From contig JAQYHB010000039.1 in NCBI GenBank assembly GCA_028722305.1, forward strand, positions 1 through 64,000: 64,000 bases of DNA. Reading direction: 5' to 3'. The notes beneath the pieces are model-generated. The model was given only the letters and a program-made list of their open reading frames with translations. It was not told the origin of the DNA and did not search any database. Shown one piece after another: positions 16,144-25,473 of this stretch; the first letter of the stretch is position 1; each line of letters opens with the position of its first letter. Made by a program: the position numbers and the translations under genes. The stretch comes from Spirochaetales bacterium (GTDB lineage Bacteria > Spirochaetota > Spirochaetia > Sphaerochaetales > Sphaerochaetaceae).

Positions 16144-16925
16144 GCCATACCTCCCTCCTGCGGGCGCACCTTCCGATACTCGGTCGGTGTCATGCCGGTC
16201 CGTTTCTTGAACGCCCGGGTGAAGTAGCTGGCACTCTCGTAGCCGATCATGCTGGCGATTTCCGCCGTCGATCGAAGCGGATCGTCGAGCAGGACCTTCG
16301 CGGCGGAAATCCGCTGGTCGGTCACATAGTCGATGAAGTTCACGCCAGTGCATTTCTTGAACAGGGAGGAAAGGTAGGAGGCGTTCATTCCCAGAATGCT
16401 ACTGACCGAGTCAAGGGATAAAGTGTACAAGGCATAGTTGTGGCGGATATACTGCTGTATCTTTGCGACCAGTTGCGAAGCTTTGTCGGTTCCCTCGTCA
16501 TCGTCACTGGCCGGATTCGATCCCGCCGACGATCCTTCCAGTTGCCGCTGGAGCTCAATCTGCTTCGAGGCCTTCTCCACGGCGGTAATGACACCATCGG
16601 TATCGACAGGCTTGAGGATATAGTCGCTCGCACCCATGCGGACCGCCTCGTGGGCATAGGTAAAGAGCGGATAGGCTGTGATGAAAATGATGCGGGTCAG
16701 CGGATTTTTCCCTAGAATCCGCTTGGCTGCCTCGATGCCCTTCATTACCGGCATCTCGATGTCTAGCAACGCGATGTCGGCATTCCAGAGCAACGCGGTA
16801 TCCACAGCCTCCCGTCCGTTCTGCACGCACCTGATTTCCGCATTCCCCTGGAAATGACGGGCTACCATATCGTGCAGGAAACCAAGTTCGGGAAACTCGT
16901 CGTCAGCTATCAGGATTTTCAGCAT
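16140..16925 (-). CDS. Response regulator, CheY-AraC type (YesN-like)
   Basis: About 261 residues. The receiver domain (about 1-120) shows 'LIADDEFPEL' acidic residues, the phospho-acceptor Asp in 'DIALLDIEMPVMKGIEAAKR', a Thr in 'IIFITAYP' and Lys in 'DYILKPVDTDG'. A linker rich in Ser/Asp leads to a C-terminal AraC double HTH ('ILGMNASYLSSLFKKCTGVN', 'STAEIASMIGYESASYFTRA'). The ATG at 16925 is preferred because GGGAGG is 6 nt upstream. It overlaps the kinase gene end and probably activates the TRAP operon it belongs to. Confidence 0.9.
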   Translation of the reverse strand: MLKILIADDEFPELGFLHDMVARHFQGNAEIRCVQNGREAVDTALLWNADIALLDIEMPVMKGIEAAKRILGKNPLTRIIFITAYPLFTYAHEAVRMGASDYILKPVDTDGVITAVEKASKQIELQRQLEGSSAGSNPASDDDEGTDKASQLVAKIQQYIRHNYALYTLSLDSVSSILGMNASYLSSLFKKCTGVNFIDYVTDQRISAAKVLLDDPLRSTAEIASMIGYESASYFTRAFKKRTGMTPTEYRKVRPQEGGMA

Positions 16926-18423
16926 TCGCATCCTCCCGGTACGGAAACGTCATCACCACCTGCGTCCCTTGGTTTTTGATCGAGAACATCTCGAAACTAC
17001 TTCTCTTATCCAGCAATTTCAACCGTGCAGCGACATTGTAGATGCCGATATGCTCATCCGCCAAGTATTCCCGCCCCAGTTTTTCCCTGACCAGCTGCAA
17101 TTCGCTCTCGTCCATTCCCACCCCGTCGTCGCTCACGATGATGCGAAGCATGTCTTTATCTGGCTTTGTCTTGCTGATGGTGATGGAAACCGTTCCCCCT
17201 TCATCCTTTGGCGCGATTCCATGGCGGAAGGCGTTCTCAGCCAACGGCTGGAGAATGAAGGAGGGGACGAACACCTCGCTGACAACAATATTCTCGCCGG
17301 CTCTCCAAACCAAGGAGACCCGGTCCCCGAAACGTTCTTTGTAGAGGGAAAAAAGGGCCTGCACCACCTGCAGTTCTTGGGAAAGGGGAACCATCTGGGC
17401 GTTACTCCCCATCGCGTAGCTGTAGATCCGTCCCAAGGAAGAAAGCATCTTCGACGCCTTTTGAGCACCTTCATCCTCCGCGCTGATCTTGATGATGTTC
17501 AGTGTGTTGAAGAGGAAATGGGGATTGATTTGGCTCCGGAATTGCTGGAGCCTCGCCTGTTCCAGCATGTTTTGCAACCCGAGCGCTTCGTTCTCCTTGC
17601 GGTACAGGTTCCTTTCAATCCGGTTTTTTTCCTCAAGCAGTCGCACCTGCTGCTTCATCGAGTGCTTCATGGTGTTGAACACCGCAGAAAGTCCACTGAT
17701 CTCGTCGTCCCCAATCTGAGGTAGGTCGGCAATGGAGAAATCTCCCTTGCTGATTGAGCGGGATTGCAAAGAGAGGGTACGGAAAAACAAAAGCAGACGA
17801 ACAATCGAGACAACCATCAGGAATGCGAGCAAAAGGCAGAAGCAGAGCATCAAGTTCTGCAAGTTCTTTAGTTGGCTGTTCAGTGCCATCAGAGTGACAA
17901 ACTCATCCTGGTTGTCCGAAATTGCCCTCTCGAGCAACTGCTGGGTATATTTCCGGATATAGTTCCCGCAACTTACTATTTTTCCATAGTAGAGATTCGA
18001 TGCCGCGACAGTATTGTTGGCATGAATGTAGGTACAGAGCATCGTCTCGAACCGACAGAAGGTGGCAAAGGTTGTCCTCATCGCGTTTCCGTACAGATAT
18101 TGGGCTTCCCCCTGCCGGGAAAGATCAAGGTCGATGGCGTCGACAAGACGTTGCGCTTCCACTTGGTCCCTATCGATCGTCTCCGCAAGAATGGCGGCAT
18201 CTCCGTACTCCCATCGGAAATCAGCAAGATGAGACAGACTCTCCTCGAAGAAATCAAGAAACCGGCTGATTGCCTGGATATTCTGGATGCGCAGGTTTTC
18301 CGGCTGGATGACAAGGTTTTCCTGCATCCCACTGATCACTAGTTGGCCGCTGAACGCGAGAAAGAAGGCAAAGAGGAAAAAAATGATTTTTCCTAGCAGG
18401 CGGTTTCGAAATCGTTTTTCCAT
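16903..18423 (-). CDS. Sensor histidine kinase, YesM-like
   Basis: 506 residues. Start at 18423 has AAGGAGGTTTTG before ATG. It has TM1 at about 10-30, an extracytoplasmic sensor of about 165 residues, TM2 near 200-220, a HAMP segment ('SISKGDFSIADLPQIGDDEI'), a coiled linker, and a His_kinase domain with 'FRSQINPHFLFNTLNIIKIS' holding the phospho-acceptor His. The HATPase_c domain has 'LQPLAENAFRHGI' (N box) and 'IIVSDDGVGM' (G1 box). It pairs with the overlapping regulator gene. The sensed ligand is likely the TRAP substrate, possibly via the adjacent lipoprotein. Confidence 0.9.
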   Translation of the reverse strand: MEKRFRNRLLGKIIFFLFAFFLAFSGQLVISGMQENLVIQPENLRIQNIQAISRFLDFFEESLSHLADFRWEYGDAAILAETIDRDQVEAQRLVDAIDLDLSRQGEAQYLYGNAMRTTFATFCRFETMLCTYIHANNTVAASNLYYGKIVSCGNYIRKYTQQLLERAISDNQDEFVTLMALNSQLKNLQNLMLCFCLLLAFLMVVSIVRLLLFFRTLSLQSRSISKGDFSIADLPQIGDDEISGLSAVFNTMKHSMKQQVRLLEEKNRIERNLYRKENEALGLQNMLEQARLQQFRSQINPHFLFNTLNIIKISAEDEGAQKASKMLSSLGRIYSYAMGSNAQMVPLSQELQVVQALFSLYKERFGDRVSLVWRAGENIVVSEVFVPSFILQPLAENAFRHGIAPKDEGGTVSITISKTKPDKDMLRIIVSDDGVGMDESELQLVREKLGREYLADEHIGIYNVAARLKLLDKRSSFEMFSIKNQGTQVVMTFPYREDANAENPDS

Positions 18424-18496
18424 CAAAACCTCCTTGTATGCGGTTTTCTCCTCCATCATACCACAGACATTTTCCCACATAGGAGACGATGTTCGC

Positions 18497-20302
18497 TCAA
18501 ACCTTCTCCCACCCGGTCTGAAGCCGATATAGGTGTTCGTAACGTCCATGGAGCGCCATCAACTCCTCGTGCGTCCCCTGCTCCAGGATCCTTCCGTCCT
18601 CAAGATAGACAATCAGGTCGGAATCCCTGATGGTGGAAAGCCGATGGGCGATGATGAACGAGGTGCGGCCTCTGGTCATCTGGAGCATGGCCCTCCGGAT
18701 GTGCTGCTCGGTGACCGTGTCGACCGAACTGGTTGCCTCGTCCAAAATCAGGATCGGAGCGTTTGACAGCACTGCCCTGGCGATGGTGAGCAACTGCCGT
18801 TCCCCTTGGCTGAGTTCCATGCCTCCTTGGGTAAGCACGGTGTCGTATTTCTTCGGCAGGCGCGCGATGAAGGAGTCCGCCCCGGCTACCTTGGCCGCCT
18901 GTCCGATGGCGTCGGCTGTCACCTTGTCAACCCCGTAGGCGATATTGGCCTTCACCGTATCGGAAAAGAGCGCGGTATCCTGAAGCACCGTGCCATACAC
19001 AGAGCGAAGATCGTGCATCCGATAGTCCCTGATATCGTGTCCGTCGAGAAAAATCGCTCCGCTGTCCACATCGTAGAACCTGGAAAGCAAACTGATGATG
19101 GTGGTCTTTCCGCTACCGGTAGGACCGACGATGGCCACTCGGGTTCCCGATGGAACGTCCAGGGAAAAATCCTTCAGGACCGGTCGGTCCTTCCGATAGC
19201 CGAAGGAGACATGCTTGAATGAGATGTCCCCATTAGGAACAATAATGGAAAGCGCGCCGTTCCTATCCTCAGGTTCCGGTTTTTCATCTATGACTTCAAA
19301 GACCCGTTCAGCTCCGGCGACAGCAGTCTGGAAGGTGTTGTAGATGTTGGAAATCTGCACGAATGGTTTCGCCAATTGACGAGAATACAGAAGAAAAGTG
19401 GTAATCAGTCCGATGGTAATGATGTCCTGTACCGCCAGTAATCCGCTCGCCGTCGCCAACAACAGATAGCTGAGGTTGTTGATGACGCCGGTAAAGGGCA
19501 TCAGAAAACCCGACCAAATATTGGCGGTGATAGCGGTAAGGCAAAGCTGTTCGTTCCGCTCCGTGAAGGCCTTCACCATCTTCTCTTCCCTACCGAAAGC
19601 CTTGATCACCTGAAGACCGGAAACACTTTCCTCCACCTGCCCGTTGAGCGACCCAAGAATGTTCTGTTGCTCTTTGAACAGCTTTCCCGTACGTCGGGTG
19701 ATTATTCTCGTCACAAGCAACACCAAGAAGACTCCGACAAGGGCAATCAAGGTAAGCAAGGGACTCAGCGCGACCATACAGACAAGCACTCCGAGGATGG
19801 TGAACGAATAGGTCAAAAGCAAAGTCAGCGAGTCGCTGATGGTCTGGCTGATGGTATCCACGTCGTTGGTCAACCTGCTCATCAACTCACCATGCTGGTG
19901 ACAGTCAAAGAAAGCAATTGGAAGACGGTTCATCGCGTGAAAGAGGTTGGTACGAATTTGATTGATAATCTTTTGACCAGTCGAAGCCATAAAGAACTGC
20001 TGAAGGAAAGAAACCAGCCACTCTCCCACGTACAGTGCTACCAGTATGGACAGCACCCCCAACACAGGGGATGTTTGGTCTATCGCCGTTACCACCCACC
20101 CAATGACAAGGGGAGACACAATTGCCCCCGTCGAAGATAATGCCGAAAGAAACAGGATGATTCCCAATCTCTTGCGATGATTTCTGGTCATGGTCCAGAG
20201 ACGACGGAGCGTCCCCTTCATATCCTTTGGTTTTACCACCGGTGTCTTGCTCATGCCTGCGGGATTGGTCCTCTGTGGCATGACAATCCGAGTGTCAGCC
20301 AT
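18497..20302 (-). CDS. ABC exporter half-transporter (permease-ATPase), subunit 2
   Basis: About 601 residues. The start at 20302 has GGAGGAGG upstream. The N-terminal half has six membrane segments from about residue 45, with an NTD containing Walker A 'VGPTGSGKTT', signature 'LSQGERQLLTIARAVLSNAP', Walker B 'ILILDEATSSVD' and the H-loop in 'FIIAHRLSTI'. It overlaps the end of the partner gene by 8 bp. The two are a heterodimeric multidrug-type exporter in the LmrCD/BmrCD class. Here the signature is 'LSQGE' and Walker B is followed by Glu, so this subunit carries the intact catalytic Glu. Confidence 0.9.
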   Translation of the reverse strand: MADTRIVMPQRTNPAGMSKTPVVKPKDMKGTLRRLWTMTRNHRKRLGIILFLSALSSTGAIVSPLVIGWVVTAIDQTSPVLGVLSILVALYVGEWLVSFLQQFFMASTGQKIINQIRTNLFHAMNRLPIAFFDCHQHGELMSRLTNDVDTISQTISDSLTLLLTYSFTILGVLVCMVALSPLLTLIALVGVFLVLLVTRIITRRTGKLFKEQQNILGSLNGQVEESVSGLQVIKAFGREEKMVKAFTERNEQLCLTAITANIWSGFLMPFTGVINNLSYLLLATASGLLAVQDIITIGLITTFLLYSRQLAKPFVQISNIYNTFQTAVAGAERVFEVIDEKPEPEDRNGALSIIVPNGDISFKHVSFGYRKDRPVLKDFSLDVPSGTRVAIVGPTGSGKTTIISLLSRFYDVDSGAIFLDGHDIRDYRMHDLRSVYGTVLQDTALFSDTVKANIAYGVDKVTADAIGQAAKVAGADSFIARLPKKYDTVLTQGGMELSQGERQLLTIARAVLSNAPILILDEATSSVDTVTEQHIRRAMLQMTRGRTSFIIAHRLSTIRDSDLIVYLEDGRILEQGTHEELMALHGRYEHLYRLQTGWEKV

Positions 20303-22010
20303 GATATCCTCCTCCAATTTGTGACTTCCAGATTTCCTGATAGGTGGCGCATTCTCTCATAAGTTTCTCGTGGGTATCGAACCCCTTTACCTCGCCATTG
20401 TCTAACACCAGAATCTGGTCCGCCTTCATGGCAGTAGAGATCCTCTGGGTGACCAACAGCACAGTCGTCGAGGCAAAAGCCTCGTGCAGCCTCGCGAGGA
20501 CTGTGGCCTCGGTCTGGGCATCAAGGGCACTGGTCACGTCGTCCAGCACCAAAATCGATGGTTTCCGCAACAGCGCGCGGGCGATGGAAAGCCGCTGTTT
20601 CTGGCCGCCGGAAAGGTTGACTCCTCCCTGCCCCAGAAGCGTTCCATACCCATTTGCCATCGTGTCGATGAACTCGTCGGCACAGGCAATATGGCAGGCT
20701 TTTTCCACATCTTCATCGGTAGCGTCCTCATTGCCCCACAACAAGTTCTCCTTGATGGTTCCGGTAAAGAGCGTCGCCTTCTGCATGACGACGGAAACCT
20801 GCTGCCGGAGGGAGGTAATGTTCATTTTTCTCACATCCATTCCATCGACAGAAACCACCCCCTTGCTCGCGTCATAGAGACGAGGCACCAGATTGACAAG
20901 AGTGCTCTTTCCGCTTCCCGTTGGACCGATGATGCCAAGGGTCGTTCCTTTGGGAATAGAGAACGTGACATGGTTCAGAACCCGGTTGGAGGTTCCCGCA
21001 TAGGAGAACGAGACATCCTCGCACGCTAACGCGCCAGAAAGCATGAAGACCCTAGGATTTTCTTCCTCCTTCTGGATTGGTTGTGTCTCCAATACCTCCC
21101 GGATACGGGCGGCGCTTGTCAGCGCTCGTACCGTACGGTTCATGATATTGCTGACCATAGACAAGGCAAGCAGCACCTGTACCATGTAGTTGACCGACGC
21201 CATCAACAACCCGATATGGCCGTCCGGGGAGAAAGAACCCCTCCACAACAGAAATACAATCCCAAAATTGACCGACAGGTTGATCAGCGGGCCATAGATG
21301 GCATTGATCCTGTTTGCGCTCGTCCCCGCCACCGCGTACTCCTCCGATGCCGCATCAAACCGCGCTTCCTCCTTATCCTCGGCGCAAAACGCTTTCACCA
21401 CACGAATATTGGAAAGGAATTGGCGGCTCTTCGTATTGAGCGCGTCGAGTTTCTTCTGCAGGGTTCCAAACCTGGGATACCCCTGGATTGTGTTCAGTGC
21501 TATCCAGAGAAAGGCAAACGCGAGCACAACCAACATCATAGGAATCTGCTCGGGCGTCTCGATGACAATCAGGCAAATGGCGCCAATACAGGTGACCGGA
21601 GCCTTGAACATGATGCGCATGCAACCGGAGACGAATTCCTGGACCTTGGTCACGTCATTGGTGATCCGGGTAATCAAGCTGCCGGTGGAAAGCTGGTCGA
21701 TATTCTCCAAGGAAAGAGAGGCTATCTTACGGTAAAGGTCAAGCCGCATCTCTTTCGCCACTGTCTGGCTGACGATACAGGCGAAGATGTTCCGCATCGC
21801 CGCTCCACAGGCTCCTATCAAGGTGATCAATAACATCACCATGCCGTAATGGAGAATCAAGCCTGTATCCGCCTGCTTGACGCCCCTATCGACAATCAGA
21901 GCCATGTAGGAGGGGAGCAGGAGAGTCGCCACACATTCCAGACAAAGGAAACCCATCGAGACAAGAAACATCAGAAGATGTCTCTTCACGTAGGAAATGA
22001 TGAGTTTCAT
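20295..22010 (-). CDS. ABC exporter half-transporter (permease-ATPase), subunit 1
   Basis: 571 residues: six membrane segments, then an NTD with Walker A 'IGPTGSGKST', signature 'LSGGQKQRLSIARALL' and Walker B 'ILVLDDVTSALD'. The residue after Walker B is Asp rather than the catalytic Glu, and the H-loop region reads 'LLVTQRISTA' with Gln where His is expected. Such a degenerate site is a hallmark of one half of heterodimeric exporters, so the partner supplies the active site. The ATG at 22010 overlaps the MarR stop codon by 1 nt, so the operon is tightly coupled. Confidence 0.9.
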   Translation of the reverse strand: MKLIISYVKRHLLMFLVSMGFLCLECVATLLLPSYMALIVDRGVKQADTGLILHYGMVMLLITLIGACGAAMRNIFACIVSQTVAKEMRLDLYRKIASLSLENIDQLSTGSLITRITNDVTKVQEFVSGCMRIMFKAPVTCIGAICLIVIETPEQIPMMLVVLAFAFLWIALNTIQGYPRFGTLQKKLDALNTKSRQFLSNIRVVKAFCAEDKEEARFDAASEEYAVAGTSANRINAIYGPLINLSVNFGIVFLLWRGSFSPDGHIGLLMASVNYMVQVLLALSMVSNIMNRTVRALTSAARIREVLETQPIQKEEENPRVFMLSGALACEDVSFSYAGTSNRVLNHVTFSIPKGTTLGIIGPTGSGKSTLVNLVPRLYDASKGVVSVDGMDVRKMNITSLRQQVSVVMQKATLFTGTIKENLLWGNEDATDEDVEKACHIACADEFIDTMANGYGTLLGQGGVNLSGGQKQRLSIARALLRKPSILVLDDVTSALDAQTEATVLARLHEAFASTTVLLVTQRISTAMKADQILVLDNGEVKGFDTHEKLMRECATYQEIWKSQIGGGYHG

Positions 22011-22408
22011 CACATGTTCTCCCAGGAGTCCTCAAGCTTCAGGAGCAATCTGGCGAATGTATTTCGCTCTTCCTCTGTTAGTATGGAAAAATGGCTTTCA
22101 GCGATTCTTTTCCGTTCATTGTCTGCTACTTGTGCGACTTTCAAGCCATCATCTGTTAAAGAGACGTCAATGTTTCTTTTGTCATCGCTTCGCTTGACTC
22201 GTTTCACGTATCCAAGCTTTTCCATATCATCAAGCTGTACGCTGAGCGTCGCAGGACGCCGGTCAAGCAAATCGGCGAGCAAGCGTTGCGTCACGGTCCC
22301 CCGTTCTTTGAGGAGGGATAGGATCCTCATTTGTCCATGAAAAGGATTAGCCCTCCTGAGCAGATGGGTTCCTTTCCAGTAAAGGTTGAGCAAATCAAGA
22401 TTGGTCAT
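22010..22408 (-). CDS. MarR-family transcriptional regulator
   Basis: 132 residues. The start at 22408 has GGAG 6 nt upstream. A winged helix covers most of the protein ('GTVTQRLLADLLDRRPATLS', 'QLDDMEKLGYVKRVKRSDDK', then 'RNIDVSLTDDG' as the wing). It is first in an operon with two exporter genes, and palindromes lie just upstream of its start. This is the usual arrangement of an autoregulated repressor that is released by an exporter substrate. Confidence 0.88.
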   Translation of the reverse strand: MTNLDLLNLYWKGTHLLRRANPFHGQMRILSLLKERGTVTQRLLADLLDRRPATLSVQLDDMEKLGYVKRVKRSDDKRNIDVSLTDDGLKVAQVADNERKRIAESHFSILTEEERNTFARLLLKLEDSWENM

Positions 22409-22417
22409 CGGGTCTCC

Positions 22418-22453
22418 AATTGTTAGCACCCTAATATTAGATAGCTAACAATT
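22418..22453 (-). promoter_or_regulatory. MarR operator with nested palindromes
   Basis: Perfect 10-bp arms AATTGTTAGC (22418-22427) and GCTAACAATT (22444-22453). Within them are two TTAG-N4-CTAA units (TTAGCACCCTAA and TTAGATAGCTAA) and a central palindrome CTAATATTAG. It starts about 10 bp upstream of the MarR start codon. The layout suggests two regulator dimers binding side by side and autorepression. Confidence 0.65.
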
Positions 22454-22483
22454 AGTAGCATACCACATCCCCTGCCGAAAAGG

Positions 22484-22522
22484 GAAAAAAAGAAGCCTCC
22501 CTTTCGGAAAGCTTCCTTCTTT
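22484..22522 (-). terminator. Terminator of the yidC-jag operon
   Basis: On the minus strand a stem built from AAGAAG...CTTCTT and TTTC-CG-GAAA arms (about 22489-22520) is followed by a run of T (the A-run 22484-22490 on the plus strand). It lies about 15 bp after the jag stop. Confidence 0.7.
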
Positions 22523-22535
22523 CAGAGAGAAACAA

Positions 22536-23255
22536 TCAGTTGTCGCGTTTCAGCGTGATGCGGATCTGCTTGTACAGCCCTTCTCCCTCGCTCTTGGTGT
22601 CGACCCCATAATCGTTCAGCGCTGTGTGAATCAGACGGCGCTCGAAGGGGTTCATCGGCTCAAGGAGCACGCTTCTTCCGCTTCTCTTGACTTGGTCCGC
22701 GCTCCGAAGGGCCATGCGGATCAGCTGCTCCTCATGGCGCGTGCGATAGTTCTCGCTATCGACAATGACTTTCAGGTCATCATCCTTCTTGCCGGCGAAG
22801 ACGTTGGCCAACAGCTGGATGGCGTCCAGGTTCTTGCCTTTGCGTCCGATGATGATCGCGCTGGAATCGCTTTCGATGTTCAATCCAAGCTTGCGCTCCT
22901 TGCGGAAAGCGACCTTCACCGTAGCGACATATCCCATTTTCTCCAGCAGCCCGCTGACAAAGTCGATGATACTCTTCTCGAGTTCCGGATCAGCTGGCTC
23001 ATCAAGATCCGGACCATCATCCATCTGTCTTTCGGTGGCTTCACTCACCTTCCCCATCGGGGAAATGTTGGAGGGAAGAGGAGCATTGTTCTCCTCGCCA
23101 TAGTGGACAGCTATTTTCACACTTCCCTTTTTAAAGAGACCGCCTGGAGTCTTGGAGACGATTTCCACGTCGAAGTCTTCACGACCGATATGGAGGTCGG
23201 CGATTGCCTTGTCAATCGCTTCCTGCTCGGTTCTACCTTCAAAATCTTTCGTCAT
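22536..23255 (-). CDS. jag: Jag/KhpB RNA-binding protein
   Basis: 239 residues in three parts. The N-terminal Jag_N domain has 'EGRTEQEAIDKAIADLHIGR' and 'VEIVSKTPGGLFKKGSVKI'. A KH domain has 'IIIGRKGKNLDAIQLLANV', holding the GxxG loop. A C-terminal R3H domain has 'NPFERRLIHTALNDYGVDTK' with the R-x3-H pattern. KhpB proteins bind RNA and are linked to cell elongation control. It follows yidC with a 14-bp gap, the common order in origin regions. Confidence 0.93.
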   Translation of the reverse strand: MTKDFEGRTEQEAIDKAIADLHIGREDFDVEIVSKTPGGLFKKGSVKIAVHYGEENNAPLPSNISPMGKVSEATERQMDDGPDLDEPADPELEKSIIDFVSGLLEKMGYVATVKVAFRKERKLGLNIESDSSAIIIGRKGKNLDAIQLLANVFAGKKDDDLKVIVDSENYRTRHEEQLIRMALRSADQVKRSGRSVLLEPMNPFERRLIHTALNDYGVDTKSEGEGLYKQIRITLKRDN

Positions 23256-23269
23256 ATATGCTCAACCTC

Positions 23270-25054
23270 TTATTTTTTCTTCGTATTCTTGGTGACCGTG
23301 AACTTGGCGTTTTTCGCCTCGTTCTTCTTCACCGACTTGTTCATGAACTGTTGCTGGATAATGGAAACAACGTTCATGACCGACCAATAGACCATCAAAC
23401 CAGATGGGGAGTTATACAACCAGAAGAAGAAAATCAGAGGCATTCCATAGGTCATGAAAGCCATCATTCCCTTCTGGTCGGAACCCGTGTTCTGGTTCTG
23501 CGTGATTTTCATCGAGAAAATCATACTGATCGTGTAGAGGATTGGTAGCAGATGCAGCTGGTTTCCCAGGAACGGAATGTTGAACGGAAATGTAAAGATG
23601 GTATCCGGCTGTGAGAGGTCGGGAATCCATCCAGGAATGAACATGGCTCCACGAAGCTCGAAGTGCTTGTTCAACAGACCGAAATAGGCAATCAGTATCG
23701 GGAACTGGATCAGCAACGGAAGACATCCACCCATCGGGTTGATCTTTTCCTTGCGGTACAGCTCGCTCATCAGCATGTTCTGCTTCTGCGGGTCGTTCGG
23801 ATATCTCTCCCTGATCTCGTTCAGCTTCGGCTGCAACTCGCTCATCTTTGCGGTACTCGCCATGCTCTTCTTGGTCAAAGGATAGAGCAAAGCCTTGATG
23901 AGCAGAGTGGTGAGGATGATGCCGATACCGTAGTTCGGGATGACCTTGTAGAACAGGTTCAAAATCAACATCAACAGGTTTTCAAGCCAGCCGAGACCAG
24001 AAGAAGAGTCAAGGGCCGCCTGCAGGTTCAGGCCACTGGCGCCGAAGCTGTTGTCCTCCGGGCGGTCGTAAATCACCATGGCGCTCTTCAGCTGCGGTCC
24101 GATATAGACTTGGTAGGTATCGTTGATTGACGCACCTCGTGTCGCGGAACGGGAGAAATACATCTTGTCCTTGTAGGAAACGGCTGCGTTCTCGTCCGCA
24201 TATTGCGTCAGCTGGATATGATCGGTATGGATATCGGGAATGACGATGGTGGAGAAATACTTTCCAACCAACGCGACCCAGCTATAGGTACTGTCGGATT
24301 CCCATACGTTTCCATGCATGTTGACCTGTTTCTTTTTCTTCGATCCATCAGCCTTGGTATAGAAGCGACGATACGAGTATTGGTCTTGCTTCATCTCGGT
24401 GAACGCGGGGCCGATCTGAGGCTCGAAAGCCAGCGTATAGGCTTCGTTCTCGAAAGAAAGGGGCAGAACAGCATTGACGCTGTTCTGAATGTCCACGTTG
24501 ATGCTGAACAGGTACTCGTCAGGGCCAAAGGTATAGGTCTTCGTGATGGTGAACGGATCTTTTGAACCCTCAATGACGAAATCCTGGCTGAAAATCACCT
24601 TGTTGCCGTCGACCTTCGCGTTGAAAGTCGCGTCAATCGGGGTCGAAGTGTCTCTACCCGCGTACATCAAGAATGCGTTGCGGTCCCCTTCATTGAACAA
24701 CAGCTCGACGGGTTGCCCGTTGTCGAGATGCTTGTTCAGCTTTATAGAGGAAACGGAAGCGCCCACCGGATCGAAAGTGATGGTGAACACATTGGTAGAA
24801 TACACGAACTTGTCTTTGCTGACATTCGAATCGTTGACCGGTTTGAAAGAGCCAACGGCGCCGCTGTTGTAGGCCAGAGAACTACTTACCACCGTAGAGG
24901 GAGCCACGGTTGTGATAGTCTCATTCTGAGTCACTTCTTCCTTGGTGGTCTGAGTGGTGTTCGGCTGCGAGGGAAACAAAGTCGCCTGCACAGTCATGCC
25001 GACAGTGATGACAATGACGGACAGCACTACCGCGAGAATGGTATTTTTTTCCAT
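23270..25054 (-). CDS. yidC: Membrane protein insertase YidC
   Basis: 594 residues, the long Gram-negative form. TM1 is at about 6-26 ('ILAVVLSVIVITVGMTVQAT'). A large periplasmic beta-sandwich domain fills about 60-340. The conserved five-helix core follows ('ILNLFYKVIPNYGIGIILTT', 'GGCLPLLIQFPILIAYFGLL', 'FFWLYNSPSGLMVYWSVMNV') with a basic tail ending KKK. It inserts proteins into the inner membrane alone or with SecYEG. It lies between rnpA and jag. Confidence 0.96.
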   Translation of the reverse strand: MEKNTILAVVLSVIVITVGMTVQATLFPSQPNTTQTTKEEVTQNETITTVAPSTVVSSSLAYNSGAVGSFKPVNDSNVSKDKFVYSTNVFTITFDPVGASVSSIKLNKHLDNGQPVELLFNEGDRNAFLMYAGRDTSTPIDATFNAKVDGNKVIFSQDFVIEGSKDPFTITKTYTFGPDEYLFSINVDIQNSVNAVLPLSFENEAYTLAFEPQIGPAFTEMKQDQYSYRRFYTKADGSKKKKQVNMHGNVWESDSTYSWVALVGKYFSTIVIPDIHTDHIQLTQYADENAAVSYKDKMYFSRSATRGASINDTYQVYIGPQLKSAMVIYDRPEDNSFGASGLNLQAALDSSSGLGWLENLLMLILNLFYKVIPNYGIGIILTTLLIKALLYPLTKKSMASTAKMSELQPKLNEIRERYPNDPQKQNMLMSELYRKEKINPMGGCLPLLIQFPILIAYFGLLNKHFELRGAMFIPGWIPDLSQPDTIFTFPFNIPFLGNQLHLLPILYTISMIFSMKITQNQNTGSDQKGMMAFMTYGMPLIFFFWLYNSPSGLMVYWSVMNVVSIIQQQFMNKSVKKNEAKNAKFTVTKNTKKK

Positions 25055-25104
25055 ATATGTTCCTGTAATGGATTATCGATGAAGCATACAGGGAATGATA
25101 CAGA

Positions 25105-25473
25105 TCAATGCAGAACTGGGGAATCGGAATACAACAAAACCCCCGCTTTCTGACAGAGGGTTTGGAACAACTGCGTTAATTGAAAATGGTCGTACGCATT
25201 ACCTGGATACATCACAAAAGCAAAGTCATAGCCAGAGACCAACTGGTCTTTCGAACATCTCCAAATCTCTTTGATCCGGCGTCTCACCTTGTTACGCGCG
25301 ACAGCGGTACCATAATGCTTGACGGGAATCACGATAATACGGGAAAAATGAAGGTCGTTCTTCCGTACGATAAGCTTCATACCCTTTACGGATTGAGACT
25401 TACCATGCTTGAAAATCAAATCAATCTCTGGTTGGCTTCTGAGAATCTCTTGCTTAGTAAGGCTTTTTCTCAT
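25105..25473 (-). CDS. rnpA: Ribonuclease P protein component
   Basis: 122 residues, basic. The RNR motif is '[18 protein letters not shown]', as in bacterial RNase P proteins, which bind the catalytic RNA and pre-tRNA leader. Its start lies inside the end of rpmH, so the two coding regions overlap by 20 bp in different frames. The gene lies 50 bp upstream of yidC; the yidD gene often found here is absent. Confidence 0.95.
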   Translation of the reverse strand: MRKSLTKQEILRSQPEIDLIFKHGKSQSVKGMKLIVRKNDLHFSRIIVIPVKHYGTAVARNKVRRRIKEIWRCSKDQLVSGYDFAFVMYPGNAYDHFQLTQLFQTLCQKAGVLLYSDSPVLH

